This document shows positions 16,337 to 25,562 of a stretch of 64,000 nucleotides of DNA, piece after piece. The position numbers and the translations under genes are program-made. Position 1 is the first letter of the stretch, and every line of letters begins with the position of its first letter. The stretch lies in the NCBI GenBank assembly GCA_050950345.1, contig JBMNHK010000001.1, positions 7,791 through 71,790 of the forward strand, in the 5' to 3' direction. This DNA is from Pelotomaculum_C sp050950345. GTDB taxonomy: Bacteria; Bacillota; Desulfotomaculia; Desulfotomaculales; Pelotomaculaceae. Under the pieces are notes generated by a model. It was given only the letters and a program-made list of their open reading frames with translations. It was not told the DNA's origin and did not search any database.

Positions 16337-19075
16337 TTATACTTTTAAGTACAATATTTTCCTGGTACGATCCTTAAGATATTTAAAAATGGTGCCCAAT
16401 ATTATCGGAGCTGAAGAAATGCCCAAAACCACAACCCAATGCTCACCGTATAACGGTACAGTATGGAAAACCGGCTGCAAGAAAGGCACATAGACAACAG
16501 CCAACTGTAAAACCGCAGAAATCGCTACGCCTACCAGCAAAAACGGGTTCGTCAAAAAGCCCACTTCGAAGATGCTATGCACTTCCGAGCGGCAAACAAA
16601 AACATAAAACAATTGGAAAAATACCAGGGTGTTAAAGGCCAATGTCCTGGCCAGATCCAGTTCGCCAAGGGAAAGCCCGATTTGGAAAGCAAACAAGGTA
16701 CCAAGTCCGATTACAAGCCCGCTTGTGCCGATGCGCCTGAGCATACCATGGGAAAATATACTTTCTTTGGGATGGCGGGGCGGCCGGTTCATAATATCCC
16801 GATCGTAGCGATCAACCCCTAAAGCCATAGCTGGTAAACCGTCTGTAACCAGGTTCATCCACAAGATCTGTATTGGCACCAGCGGCAGGGGCAAACCAAT
16901 CAGCACCGCCAGAAACATGGTCAATACTTCCCCTACGTTGGTGGAGAGCAGATAACGGATAAATTTCCTGATATTATCATAGATACCACGGCCTTCTTCC
17001 ACCGCAGCCACAATACTGCTGAAATTGTCATCCGACAAGACCATTGACGAAGCTTCTTTAGTGACATCTGTACCTGTTGTCCCCATAGCAATGCCTATAT
17101 CCGCTTCTTTAATTGCAGGGGCGTCATTGACACCGTCACCGGTCATGGCTACAACATGGCCGGCTTCTTTTAAAGCGCGGACAATTCTTAGTTTATGTTT
17201 GGGCGATAACCTGGCATATACAGATGTTTTATCACTTGCCTCCTGCAATTGCCTGTCCGATAACTGGTCGATATCATGTCCCGTTAAGATATCCCCGCTG
17301 CTGAGAATACCCAATTCCCTGGCGACAGCTTTGGCTGTCAAAGGATGGTCACCGGTGATCATTACCACTTTAATCCCAGCCCGGTGACAGGTTTTGACAG
17401 CCGAAACAGCAGCAGGACGCGGCGGGTCTATCATGCCGGCCAGGCCTAAGAATACTAATTTTTGCTCTACTTCCTCTTCATGAAATTCTATCATATTTTC
17501 CGGCAGTTCCCTATAAGCAAAGGCCAGAACACGCAGGGCTCCCTCCGCCATCATCTCATTGTGGGCCAGGATCGCTCTCTTATCCCCCGGGCTGAGGGGT
17601 ACAGCTGCCCCAGCCTGATAGGTATGGGTGCAGAGTTCAACTATGCTGTCAGGGGCGCCCTTGACATAAGCTGCTATGTTACCTGCAGGCAACTTATGCA
17701 GTACGGTCATGCGCTTGCGATCCGAATCAAAGGGTAATTCCGCCAGCCTGGGTTCCTTTTGTTCCAGCCTTTCCCGCCAGAAACCGGCCTTGGCGGCCAT
17801 AACCAGCAAAGCTCCTTCGGTTGGATCTCCCATGATCGACCATTCCGGTGCGGTGCGCCCTTTGGCTAACCCTCTAAACAACCCGCCCACACTTATCCCG
17901 CTGCGTTCCAGTACTGCGTTGTTGCATAAAGCGGCTGCCTTCATCAACAAAGTGAACCTCAGATCACCGGTGTTTCCATCACCCTCAAAGGTGCCCTTGG
18001 GATCATAGCCTTCCCCGGTTACCTCATACTGCTCATCCCCAATAACGACCTTTCTGACAGCCATCTGGTTCTGAGTCAGTGTGCCGGTTTTATCAGAACA
18101 GATCACAGTAGCGCAACCCAGGGTCTCTACCGCCGGCAGTTTGCGCACAATGGCATTCCGCCGAATCATCCGCTGAACGCCAATAGCCAGGCACACGGTA
18201 ACAATAGCCGGTAAGCCTTCGGGTATGGCAGCTACCGCCAAACTCACTCCTGCCAGAAACATTTCATAAGTTTCTAGACCTCTCGCTATACCCAAAACCA
18301 TTACTGTCGCGCAAATTATCAGGCAAAAAGCCACCAATCCTTTACCAAGCTGCTCTAAACGCTTTTGCAGCGGCGTTTCTTCCTGGCCTGCTTCTTGAAT
18401 CATGCCGCATATATGACCCATTTCAGTAGCCATGCCTGTATGTACAACCACACCCCGGCCCCGGCCCCGGGTTACAGAAGTGCCGAGATAAGCGATATTG
18501 CGGGCATCACCCAGGGCAACCCTTTTACTTTCAAGTGCATTTTCACATTTGCGTACAGGCACAGATTCACCTGTAAGTGAAGACTCCTCAATTTCCAGGT
18601 TAGCTGTCTGCAGCAGCCGCAGGTCTGCCGGAACCCGGTCCCCTTCTTCCAGAATGACCAGATCTCCAGGTACCAGTTCAGCGGCAGGCACTTTGCGCTC
18701 CTGCCCGTTGCGTATCACCCTTGCCTCCGGAGCGATGATCTGTTTCAGCGCCTCAATAGAGCGCTCCGCCCGGTACTCCTGGACAAAACCGAGAATGGCA
18801 TTGGCCACTACGATAATCATAATCGTAATAGCATCAGCATATTCACCCAATATCCCCGAAATAAAGGTTGCTGCCAGCAGTACCAGAACCATAAAGTCGG
18901 TGAACTGATGTACAAAAAGGTGCCAGGCAGGCTTTTTAGGTGCATATACCAGCTCATTTGGGCCAAAGTGCTCCAACCTTTTTTTAATTTCTTTGTCATT
19001 AAGCCCTTTTTTGATGTCTGTACCAAGCTTTTCAACAACTTTTTCCTCATTCAAGGCATACCATTGCCCAGCCAA
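16337..19075 (-). CDS. P-type calcium-transporting ATPase (type IIA)
   Basis: A 912-aa membrane ion pump that uses ATP to export a cation, most likely Ca2+. An N-terminal cation ATPase domain is followed by the A-domain LTGES. TM4 is PEGLPAIVT, the phosphorylation site is CSDKTGTLTQNQ, the nucleotide domain has KGAPDS, the hinge is MTGDGVNDAPAI, and TM6 is NLVTDGLPAMALG. The PEGL and NLVTDGLPA motifs match SERCA/PMR1-like pumps such as B. subtilis YloB. The length is typical. A soluble HAD protein is divergently placed. Confidence 0.9.
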   Translation of the reverse strand: MAGQWYALNEEKVVEKLGTDIKKGLNDKEIKKRLEHFGPNELVYAPKKPAWHLFVHQFTDFMVLVLLAATFISGILGEYADAITIMIIVVANAILGFVQEYRAERSIEALKQIIAPEARVIRNGQERKVPAAELVPGDLVILEEGDRVPADLRLLQTANLEIEESSLTGESVPVRKCENALESKRVALGDARNIAYLGTSVTRGRGRGVVVHTGMATEMGHICGMIQEAGQEETPLQKRLEQLGKGLVAFCLIICATVMVLGIARGLETYEMFLAGVSLAVAAIPEGLPAIVTVCLAIGVQRMIRRNAIVRKLPAVETLGCATVICSDKTGTLTQNQMAVRKVVIGDEQYEVTGEGYDPKGTFEGDGNTGDLRFTLLMKAAALCNNAVLERSGISVGGLFRGLAKGRTAPEWSIMGDPTEGALLVMAAKAGFWRERLEQKEPRLAELPFDSDRKRMTVLHKLPAGNIAAYVKGAPDSIVELCTHTYQAGAAVPLSPGDKRAILAHNEMMAEGALRVLAFAYRELPENMIEFHEEEVEQKLVFLGLAGMIDPPRPAAVSAVKTCHRAGIKVVMITGDHPLTAKAVARELGILSSGDILTGHDIDQLSDRQLQEASDKTSVYARLSPKHKLRIVRALKEAGHVVAMTGDGVNDAPAIKEADIGIAMGTTGTDVTKEASSMVLSDDNFSSIVAAVEEGRGIYDNIRKFIRYLLSTNVGEVLTMFLAVLIGLPLPLVPIQILWMNLVTDGLPAMALGVDRYDRDIMNRPPRHPKESIFSHGMLRRIGTSGLVIGLGTLFAFQIGLSLGELDLARTLAFNTLVFFQLFYVFVCRSEVHSIFEVGFLTNPFLLVGVAISAVLQLAVVYVPFLQPVFHTVPLYGEHWVVVLGISSAPIILGTIFKYLKDRTRKILYLKV

Positions 19076-19169
19076 TGACAGTCACCCCTTGTTCTACCTG
19101 ATTATTCCAAAATATATTCACCCGCAGCTTGAAAAATCACCACTTGTTGGATGAGAGTGAATCAAAAGG

Positions 19170-19198
19170 TTTACATGCCATGGCATACCGTTTAAAAT
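19170..19198 (+). promoter_or_regulatory. promoter of the HAD gene with a 12-bp palindrome in the spacer
   Basis: TTTACA (19170-19175), a 17-bp spacer and TAAAAT (19193-19198). The spacer contains the perfect palindrome ATGCCATGGCAT (19175-19186), a likely repressor site. Confidence 0.6.
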
Positions 19199-19231
19199 AG
19201 AATGAGGTTTTTGTTATATGACAAGAGGTGA

Positions 19232-19705
19232 ATGATGCTTACTATTGATATTCCCGGCAGGGGAACATGCTCGCTCCGGCATATAGTGCTGGACTATAAC
19301 GGTACTATAGGTTTCGACGGACACCTGCTTCCGGGGGTTGAAGAAAGGCTTAATTTACTGGCTGAAGTTTTGGAAGTGCATATTATCACGGCAGATACTT
19401 TTGGCTTATGCAGGGCTGCCTGTCAGAGTATCAAAGCCAGGATCAACATCCTGTCCGACTCCCTCGGCGGGCCACAAAAAGATCAATTTGTTCAATCTCT
19501 CGGTCCGGAAAGTGTTGTCGCGGTGGGTAACGGCAATAATGACGCGCTGATGCTAAAGCGTGCCGCTATCGGCGTGGCCGTGCTGGGCCAGGAAGGAGCT
19601 TCTGCTTTAGCCCTCCAGGCGTGTGATGTAGTTGTCAGAGACATCAACGATGGTTTGGATTTATTCTTAAAGCCTAAACGGTTAATTGCAACTTTAAGGC
19701 TGTAA
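19232..19705 (+). CDS. soluble HAD-family protein resembling a P-type ATPase P-domain
   Basis: A 157-aa HAD hydrolase without membrane segments. LDYNGTIG (about residues 20-27) is the phosphorylation loop, with Asn where most phosphatases have Asp. IITADT is motif II, and VGNGNNDALML is the motif IV equivalent of P-ATPase GDGxND. This small family is annotated as soluble P-type ATPase in archaea and some bacteria; its substrate is unknown. It is divergent from the calcium pump across a 156-bp gap, suggesting but not proving a shared role. Confidence 0.8.
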   Translation: MMLTIDIPGRGTCSLRHIVLDYNGTIGFDGHLLPGVEERLNLLAEVLEVHIITADTFGLCRAACQSIKARINILSDSLGGPQKDQFVQSLGPESVVAVGNGNNDALMLKRAAIGVAVLGQEGASALALQACDVVVRDINDGLDLFLKPKRLIATLRL

Positions 19706-19714
19706 GCAAGGACA

Positions 19715-19756
19715 AAAAAGAGGGTAAGAGCCCTTATAGCTCACCCTCTTTTTTAT
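19715..19756 (+). terminator. terminator after the HAD gene
   Basis: AAAAAAGAGGGT and ACCCTCTTTTTT form a 12-bp perfect stem ending in a T-run. It is symmetric and may act on both strands. Confidence 0.85.
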
Positions 19757-19881
19757 ACCAATGCCTGCATTGCACCGGTTAATTTCTAAAAATCAAGATC
19801 CAGCCCTTTACAGAATGGAACTCTTATACCGGATTTACTAGTTTGGCGGGTTGTCAGGTCACTTTTACCCGTAAGGCTGTC

Positions 19882-19919
19882 AAAAATCAAAAGTCCCAAC
19901 CCTGTTGAAGGTTGGAACC
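19882..19919 (-). terminator. terminator of the tRNA cluster
   Basis: GTTCCAACC and GGTTGGGAC pair around TTCAACAG, followed on the minus strand by TTTTGATTTTTG. It lies 18 bp behind tRNA-Val. Confidence 0.8.
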
Positions 19920-19936
19920 CTTGTTTTGTTTGATTA

Positions 19937-20012
<76 letters not shown>

Positions 20013-20017
20013 TTATA

Positions 20018-20093
20018 TGGTGACCCCTACGGGATTCGAACCCGTGTTACCGCCGTGAAAGGGCGGTGTCTTAAACCGCTTGACCAAGGGGCC
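20018..20093 (-). tRNA. tRNA-Glu(TTC)
   Basis: 76 nt with encoded CCA. It starts GGCCCCTTGGTCAAG, the anticodon loop is CTTTCAC, and the T-arm is GTTCGAATC. One G-U pair is in the acceptor stem. Confidence 0.95.
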
Positions 20094-20120
20094 ATTTGCT
20101 GTTTTAAATCGCCGCTCCAT

Positions 20121-20195
20121 TGGTGGGCCCACCAGGATTCGAACCTGGAACCAGCCGGTTATGAGCCGGATGCTCTACCGTTGAGCTATGGGCCC
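20121..20195 (-). tRNA. tRNA-Met(CAT), probably elongator
   Basis: 75 nt with encoded CCA. It starts GGGCCCATAGCTCAA and the anticodon loop is CTCATAA. The first acceptor pair is matched, so it is not the initiator. A lysidine-modified tRNA-Ile cannot be excluded from sequence alone. Confidence 0.85.
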
Positions 20196-20200
20196 AAATA

Positions 20201-20275
20201 TGGCTCCTCGAGTAGGATTCGAACCTACAACCTACCGGTTAACAGCCGGTTGCTCTACCGTTGAGCTATCGAGGA
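20201..20275 (-). tRNA. tRNA-Asn(GTT)
   Basis: 75 nt with encoded CCA. It starts TCCTCGATAGCTCAA and the anticodon loop is CTGTTAA. First of the four-gene tRNA transcript. Confidence 0.95.
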
Positions 20276-20290
20276 ACATCGGCAATAAAC

Positions 20291-20319
20291 ATTATACGAT
20301 AGTTTATACTTGCCGTCAA
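20291..20319 (-). promoter_or_regulatory. promoter of the tRNA cluster
   Basis: TTGACG (20314-20319), a 17-bp spacer and a perfect TATAAT (20291-20296) on the minus strand, 16 bp upstream of tRNA-Asn. Near-consensus strength fits stable RNA genes. Confidence 0.85.
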
Positions 20320-20351
20320 TGGCTATTATCTTGTTACCTGATATTTTAGAC

Positions 20352-21446
20352 TCATTCCAGGTAATCTTTCAATTTTTTACTGCGGCTTGGGTGGCGGAGC
20401 TTACGCAGCGTCTTGGCTTCAATCTGCCTGATTCTTTCCCGGGTAACCCCAAATTGCTGGCCTACCTCTTCCAGGGTCCTGGCCCTGCCGTCATCCAGTC
20501 CAAAACGCAGCCGCAGTACTTTTTGCTCCCGCTCAGTTAGAGTCTTTAACACATCATCCAACTGTTCCCTGAGCAGGGTGAAGGATGCTTCTTCTGCCGG
20601 CGCCCTGGCGTCATGATCCTCAATAAAGTCACCGAGATGGGAGTCCTCTTCTTCACCGATAGGTGTTTCTAAGGATACCGGTTCCTGGGCAATTTTCTGA
20701 ATCTCCCTGACTTTCTCCTCGGTGATATTCATTTCCTTTGCAATCTCCTCAGGACTCGGCTCCCGGCCTAATTCCTGCAGAAGCTGACGCTGCACCCTGA
20801 CCAGTTTATTAATAGTTTCCACCATATGCACTGGAATCCTGATTGTTCTGGCCTGATCGGCAATAGACCTGGTTATGGCCTGACGAATCCACCAGGTAGC
20901 ATAAGTGCTAAACTTGTATCCTTTGCGATAGTCAAATTTTTCCACGGCTTTAATCAAACCCAGATTACCCTCCTGGATGAGATCCAGGAAAAGCATGCCG
21001 CGTCCAACATAACGCTTGGCGATACTGACTACCAGCCTTAAATTGGCTTCAGCAAGCCTTCTCTTGGCTTCTTCATCACCCGCTTCCATGCGTTTAGCAA
21101 GTTCCACTTCTTCAGCCGGTGTGAGCAAAGGAACACGGCCTATTTCCTTCAGGTACATGCGAACGGGATCATCTATGCCCACGCCCTCGGGAACACTCAG
21201 GTCTACTTCGACCTCTTCAGCGTGCTTTTCTTCTATGGCCGCGTCTTCAACAGGCTCTATTTCCACTGTTTCGGCAACAACTTCAATTCCTAAACCTGCC
21301 AGACTCTCATAAATATCATCAATCTGTTCAGGTGTCAGCTCCGTACCTTGAAGACTGTCCATAATCTCGTTATATGTTAAAATGCCGCGTTTTTTCCCTC
21401 TTTCAATGAGTTCATTAACGCTTTCATTTTTGCTCTGTTCTCTCAC
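20352..21446 (-). CDS. sigA: RNA polymerase primary sigma factor (sigma-A/RpoD)
   Basis: A 364-aa housekeeping sigma factor. Region 1.1 (about residues 1-80) is acidic. Region 1.2 is DPVRMYLKEIGRVPLLT, region 2 is LIQEGNLGLIKAVEKFDYRKG and YATWWIRQAI, region 3 is IRIPVHMVETINKL, and region 4 ends with the HTH VTRERIRQIEAK. Bacillota-type length. Its ATG overlaps the dnaG stop by 4 bp (ATGA), reproducing the classic dnaG–sigA operon. Confidence 0.97.
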   Translation of the reverse strand: MREQSKNESVNELIERGKKRGILTYNEIMDSLQGTELTPEQIDDIYESLAGLGIEVVAETVEIEPVEDAAIEEKHAEEVEVDLSVPEGVGIDDPVRMYLKEIGRVPLLTPAEEVELAKRMEAGDEEAKRRLAEANLRLVVSIAKRYVGRGMLFLDLIQEGNLGLIKAVEKFDYRKGYKFSTYATWWIRQAITRSIADQARTIRIPVHMVETINKLVRVQRQLLQELGREPSPEEIAKEMNITEEKVREIQKIAQEPVSLETPIGEEEDSHLGDFIEDHDARAPAEEASFTLLREQLDDVLKTLTEREQKVLRLRFGLDDGRARTLEEVGQQFGVTRERIRQIEAKTLRKLRHPSRSKKLKDYLE

Positions 21447-23338
21447 ACGCCGTCACTCCCCTCTTTAGGGTATCTCGAGGTATTAGTAGATATCAGTTGC
21501 TGGTAATCTTCCAGTAATTTTTTAGCGCGGGCCTGGTTACCAACCTTCTCAGCTTCATCTATGCCCTTTAAAATCATAAGCTCTTGCAACAAGTGGTAAT
21601 GAATCCCCAACTTTTCAGCCTCACCTATTTCCTTCAATATTTTTTCTCTTCGTTCCTGCCTCCGGCAGCGAGCGATTGACTCAATGTGGCTGTTTATTAT
21701 TTCAACCGGATCATCTCCGGGTATTTCCCTGGTCAGCAATCTGCTCAACAAAGCCTGTTCCTCATCATTAAGGTAGGGAGCTATTTCTGCCGGCTGATAT
21801 GTGCTTTTTGCGGCTATCTCCAGACAGTGATCAAATATCTTCTGGCAGCGCTGATCCTGGAAACGACCGTTTTCTAGTTTGTCCCGGATGATTTTGGCCA
21901 GGGAAGCATCCTCCAAAGCCATTCTTAATAAAACTCGTTCTGCTTTACTTATGGCATCCCCAGGTTCATCTTGATTACCGCTAGTATGCATATGTTTTGC
22001 AATATTATCCGTTTTTGTCCATTTTTTGCTTGATTTTAACTTAAACCGCCTGAATTCTCCATAAACTGTTTCCCAACTCAAATTTAATATGCGTGCCGCA
22101 GACCTGAGCCCTTCTTCCCGCTCAACTTCGCTGTTAAACCCGGCCAAACCGGGAAATACCTGCCGCAATATATGGAGTTTGTCGGCTGGTGTCCTCAAAG
22201 GCCTTGCCCCCGCAAGCTGTTCTAGTTTATACTGAAACAGTAAGGGAGCACCGGCTACTATTGTTTCCCACTTTTGGGGGCCATGTTTATGCAAAAACTC
22301 GTCTGGGTCTTTTCCATCCGGGAGCCTTAAAACCCTGACCTGGCAACCTAATTCTTCCAGCAGGTCCAGACTGCGGGCCGTAGCGGCTTCCCCTGCTGAG
22401 TCAGCATCATAAGCAACTACTACATCACGGCTGTAATGCGTTAATAACCGGCCATGTTCTTGTGTCAGTGCTGTGCCCATGGAGGCAACGGCGTTTTTAA
22501 TCCCGTGTTGATGAGCGGTAATAACATCCATGTAACCCTCCATCAGCACTACATATCCCTTTTCCCTGATCGCGGCCCTGGCCAGGTGGAGACCATAGAG
22601 CAGACGGCCCTTGCTGAAAAAAGATGTTTCCGGCGTGTTCAGGTATTTCGGCAAAGAATCGTCGAGTACACGCCCGCCGAAACCGACAACTTGCCCGGTG
22701 GGGTCCCATATGGGAAAAATGAGCCGGTCACGAAACCGGTCATAATACCTTCCTGCGTCAGTTTTAACCACTAATCCGGCCTCAACAGCCTGCTTGGCCT
22801 TTAGGCCTTTTTCTTCCAAAAAACTAAGCAATGAACCCCATTCAGGCAAAGCAAACCCCAGCTGAAATTCTTCCCGCATCTGTCTGGTAATACCGCGCCC
22901 GGCTAAATATTCTCTGGCAACCGCCGCTCCGTTATGCTTCTCCAGGATTTGCCGGAAGTAATTACGGGCCAGGTCATTAACCTCGCGGTATAGCTTAAAT
23001 CGTCGCGCCCTTTCCTGCTGCAATGGGCTTTCAACAACAGGTATAGTTACCCCTGACTGTTGCGCTAACGTGGTCACTGCTTCTTGAAAACTCAAGTTTT
23101 CTTTAAGCATTAAGAATTTAAAAACGTCACCACCGGCTCCGCAACCAAAACAATAAAAGATTTGCTTTCCCGGCGTGACAGTGAATGAAGGCGTCCTTTC
23201 GTTGTGAAACGGACAGGAACCAACATAGTTTTTGCCTTTTTTCTTTAATTGAACAAAACGGGATACCACTTCAACGATATCGGATCGCTGGCGGACTGTC
23301 TCCAGGACATCTTCAGGAATTAAGCCCACCCAAATCAC
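21443..23338 (-). CDS. dnaG: DNA primase
   Basis: Synthesises RNA primers at the replication fork. The N-terminal CHC2 zinc finger has CPFHNERTPSF and YCFGCG (about residues 41-66). The TOPRIM core contains MEGYMDVI and AYDADSAGEAA. The C-terminal third is the DnaB-interacting part. The frame opens at GTG 23338, but GTG at 23329 has AAGGTG 6 nt upstream and gives the usual start VGLIPEDV; I favour that, making 628 aa. Coupled to sigA. Confidence 0.96.
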   Translation of the reverse strand: MIWVGLIPEDVLETVRQRSDIVEVVSRFVQLKKKGKNYVGSCPFHNERTPSFTVTPGKQIFYCFGCGAGGDVFKFLMLKENLSFQEAVTTLAQQSGVTIPVVESPLQQERARRFKLYREVNDLARNYFRQILEKHNGAAVAREYLAGRGITRQMREEFQLGFALPEWGSLLSFLEEKGLKAKQAVEAGLVVKTDAGRYYDRFRDRLIFPIWDPTGQVVGFGGRVLDDSLPKYLNTPETSFFSKGRLLYGLHLARAAIREKGYVVLMEGYMDVITAHQHGIKNAVASMGTALTQEHGRLLTHYSRDVVVAYDADSAGEAATARSLDLLEELGCQVRVLRLPDGKDPDEFLHKHGPQKWETIVAGAPLLFQYKLEQLAGARPLRTPADKLHILRQVFPGLAGFNSEVEREEGLRSAARILNLSWETVYGEFRRFKLKSSKKWTKTDNIAKHMHTSGNQDEPGDAISKAERVLLRMALEDASLAKIIRDKLENGRFQDQRCQKIFDHCLEIAAKSTYQPAEIAPYLNDEEQALLSRLLTREIPGDDPVEIINSHIESIARCRRQERREKILKEIGEAEKLGIHYHLLQELMILKGIDEAEKVGNQARAKKLLEDYQQLISTNTSRYPKEGSDGV

Positions 23339-23542
23339 CTTCTATAGCAAGACATATAAGTTAATTTCAACAAATAATTATATTGTCCTGCTGCCTGTCC
23401 TGCTGCGGCAAATATTAAATAATTTCAGCTGTATCCTCCGTTATTTAAAGTTATTCGCTTTAAAAGGTAAATTTCCTCCTATTAACGACAATATTTTGAT
23501 TAGTATTGCCATATATTGTAATTATTAACCTCCCTGGCCGGT

Positions 23543-24544
23543 TTACTCCACCCAGGGACGCGGCAAGAAGGTTTTCTGGTACAGACGTATAGCAAAACGG
23601 TCAGTCATACCGGCAATATAATCACAGATTATTCTCTGTGCATTTGATGACGTGATATGCTGATAGTATTCTGCTGGCAAAGCTTGCGTGTTTTCCAAAA
23701 AATACTCAAACAGCCTCTGGATCACTTGTTTGATCTTGGTTTCCTCGCGTTTCGCCTCGGAATCCACATAGACATGTGCAAACAGGAAATCCCGCAGTTG
23801 ATCTGTGACCGACTGAATTAACGGGCTCATTTTAATGACTTTGGATTCATTCCAGTTGGTTCGGATAAGATCCAGCACCATGGTATTAATTCTATCCCTG
23901 TGCTCCCTCCCCAAAACAGCAAGGCAATCCTCCGGCAGATCTTCGATGGTCAAGATACCACCGCGTATGGCGTCATCAATATCATGGTTGATATAGGCCA
24001 CCCTGTCACAAATTTTTACAATTTGCCCCTCAAGGGTAACAGCCTGACCATCTCCGGTATGGTTTAGGATACCGTCCCTGACTTCATAGGTCAGATTGAG
24101 GCCATCCTTGCCCTCCAACACATCAACCACCCGCAAGCTTTGATGGTTGTGTTTAAAGCCGCCCTCCATCAATTCGTCTAAGGCATCTTCACCGGCGTGA
24201 CCAAAAGGGGTGTGCCCCAGGTCGTGTCCCAACGCTATCGCTTCGGTAAGATCTTCATTTAATCTAAGGGCCCGGGTCACGGTACGGGCTATTTGAGCCA
24301 CTTCCAGGGTATGGGTCAGCCTGGTTCTGTAATGATCACCTTCGGGAATGGTAAATACCTGCGTCTTAGACTTTAACCTGCGAAAGCTTTTGGAATGCAG
24401 GATCCTGTCCCGGTCACGCTGAAAAGCAGTGCGGACACTGCATTCCGGCTCTGGCTGCTCCCGGCCTTTGCTGGCACTGCTTAAACAAGCGTGAGGAGAC
24501 AAAATTGATCGCTCCAATTCCTCAGCACTCAGTCTAATATCCAT
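23543..24544 (-). CDS. dgt: dGTPase-like HD-domain triphosphohydrolase
   Basis: A 333-aa HD superfamily enzyme hydrolysing dNTPs to nucleoside and triphosphate. RTRLTHTLEVAQIA carries the first His, and LGHDLGHTPFGHAGEDAL carries the HD pair. DRVAYINHDIDDA follows. The start is ATG 24544. The same gene lies just before dnaG–sigA in several Clostridia. No recognisable terminator separates it from dnaG. Members act as dNTP-pool regulators, sometimes in phage defence, but this chromosomal setting suggests housekeeping. Confidence 0.9.
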   Translation of the reverse strand: MDIRLSAEELERSILSPHACLSSASKGREQPEPECSVRTAFQRDRDRILHSKSFRRLKSKTQVFTIPEGDHYRTRLTHTLEVAQIARTVTRALRLNEDLTEAIALGHDLGHTPFGHAGEDALDELMEGGFKHNHQSLRVVDVLEGKDGLNLTYEVRDGILNHTGDGQAVTLEGQIVKICDRVAYINHDIDDAIRGGILTIEDLPEDCLAVLGREHRDRINTMVLDLIRTNWNESKVIKMSPLIQSVTDQLRDFLFAHVYVDSEAKREETKIKQVIQRLFEYFLENTQALPAEYYQHITSSNAQRIICDYIAGMTDRFAIRLYQKTFLPRPWVE

Positions 24545-24693
24545 ACTTCGTCACCTACCCTGAAGATATTTGGGCTTCCACCAAGAAGTAGACCTGCAAT
24601 TTTATGCTGTCCTTTATAAAAGTGCAACAGTAATTCTACCGGATAGTTAATTTATCCTGCTCAGGGCAAATGTAAAGCGTTAATTAATCCGGC

Positions 24694-24720
24694 AATCCCG
24701 GTGAAAGACCTGCCGGGATT
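24694..24720. other. hairpin between thpR and dgt
   Basis: AATCCCGG and CCGGGATT form a perfect 8-bp stem with an 11-nt loop. No convincing T-run follows on either strand, so a terminator is possible but unproven. Confidence 0.35.
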
Positions 24721-24766
24721 GATGAATGCTCATATGTTTATAAACCATATGCGTATTTACAAACAA

Positions 24767-25399
24767 CTAGGACATAATTGCCCTGGATAAGACGGAATAG
24801 CGGGGCCCTCCGGGCAGCAGTTCGCTTTGCATCAGCTCTATAGAGCCAACCCGGGCTGTGCCAAAAGCACCTTTACCTGCAAACTCCCGGGCTTTAGCCA
24901 TGACAGCTGTAAATCCCCGGGGTGTCCTGGCCCGGGCCAGGGTAAGATGCGCAGAAAATTTCTTTTTGTCAGGAGCAAAACCCAAAAGTCCCATTTCCCT
25001 CTGCACCTTTTTTTGCAGACTGGTGAGTGAGGCTACATCACCGTTAACTCCTACCCACAACACACGTGGCCGCTCTACGGAGGGAAAGACGCCCACACCT
25101 GTCAGGGACAGCATAAACGGTTTGCTGCCGGCTGCTGCTTTTTGTATCCCTTCACTAATAGAGTCAACTCTTTCAGGCGCAACTTCGCCTAGAAACTGCA
25201 GTGTCAAATGCAGGTTTTCTTCTGACACCCATTTGAGGTCGGCAGGAATTTGACGCAATGCCCGTACCAGTTTACCCAGGAACTCCTTGATCTCATCTGA
25301 AAAATTTATGGCTATAAAAAGTCTCACCTTGCGCTCCTCCCGTCGCTGTTTTTCTCCTTTAGTTCTATTGTTATTATGCAGATTCAATTTTTCGGTCAT
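24767..25399 (-). CDS. thpR: RNA 2',3'-cyclic 3'-phosphodiesterase (2H family, ThpR/LigT)
   Basis: A 2H phosphoesterase acting on 2',3'-cyclic phosphate RNA ends. The two diagnostic HxTx motifs are HLTLQFLG (about residue 65) and HLTLARA (~150). The frame begins at 25399 and gives 210 aa; the conserved N-terminus VRLFIAINFSDEIK starts at residue 25, so a start nearer 25327 with a GGAG just upstream is likely (~186 aa, the family norm). It is behind ppdK, separated by a terminator. Confidence 0.88.
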   Translation of the reverse strand: MTEKLNLHNNNRTKGEKQRREERKVRLFIAINFSDEIKEFLGKLVRALRQIPADLKWVSEENLHLTLQFLGEVAPERVDSISEGIQKAAAGSKPFMLSLTGVGVFPSVERPRVLWVGVNGDVASLTSLQKKVQREMGLLGFAPDKKKFSAHLTLARARTPRGFTAVMAKAREFAGKGAFGTARVGSIELMQSELLPGGPRYSVLSRAIMS

Positions 25400-25430
25400 G
25401 CCCGCACTTCATTATTTCCCAATGTTTTCA

Positions 25431-25485
25431 GTATAAAACAGGGTGTTGTACACTAAATCACGCAAGATTTTAGCTGCCAACACCC
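25431..25485 (-). terminator. terminator after ppdK
   Basis: A long two-part hairpin on the minus strand: GGGTGTTG/CAACACCC outside and CTAAAATC/GATTTAG inside, followed by TGTTTTATACT. Confidence 0.75.
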
Positions 25486-25562
25486 ATATTTCACACCTAT
25501 GAAATTACCTCAAAAATCCCATGATACAAGGCTTTTCACACTTCCAGCACAGCTTTTTGCGA

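Noticed and set aside
20055..20264. 69-codon frame on the plus strand
   Set aside because: It runs through three minus-strand tRNA genes; typical tRNA antisense artefact.
23341..23370. TTGAAA-18-TATAGA as dnaG promoter
   Set aside because: Transcription would begin at or past the start codon and exclude the AAGGTG ribosome site.
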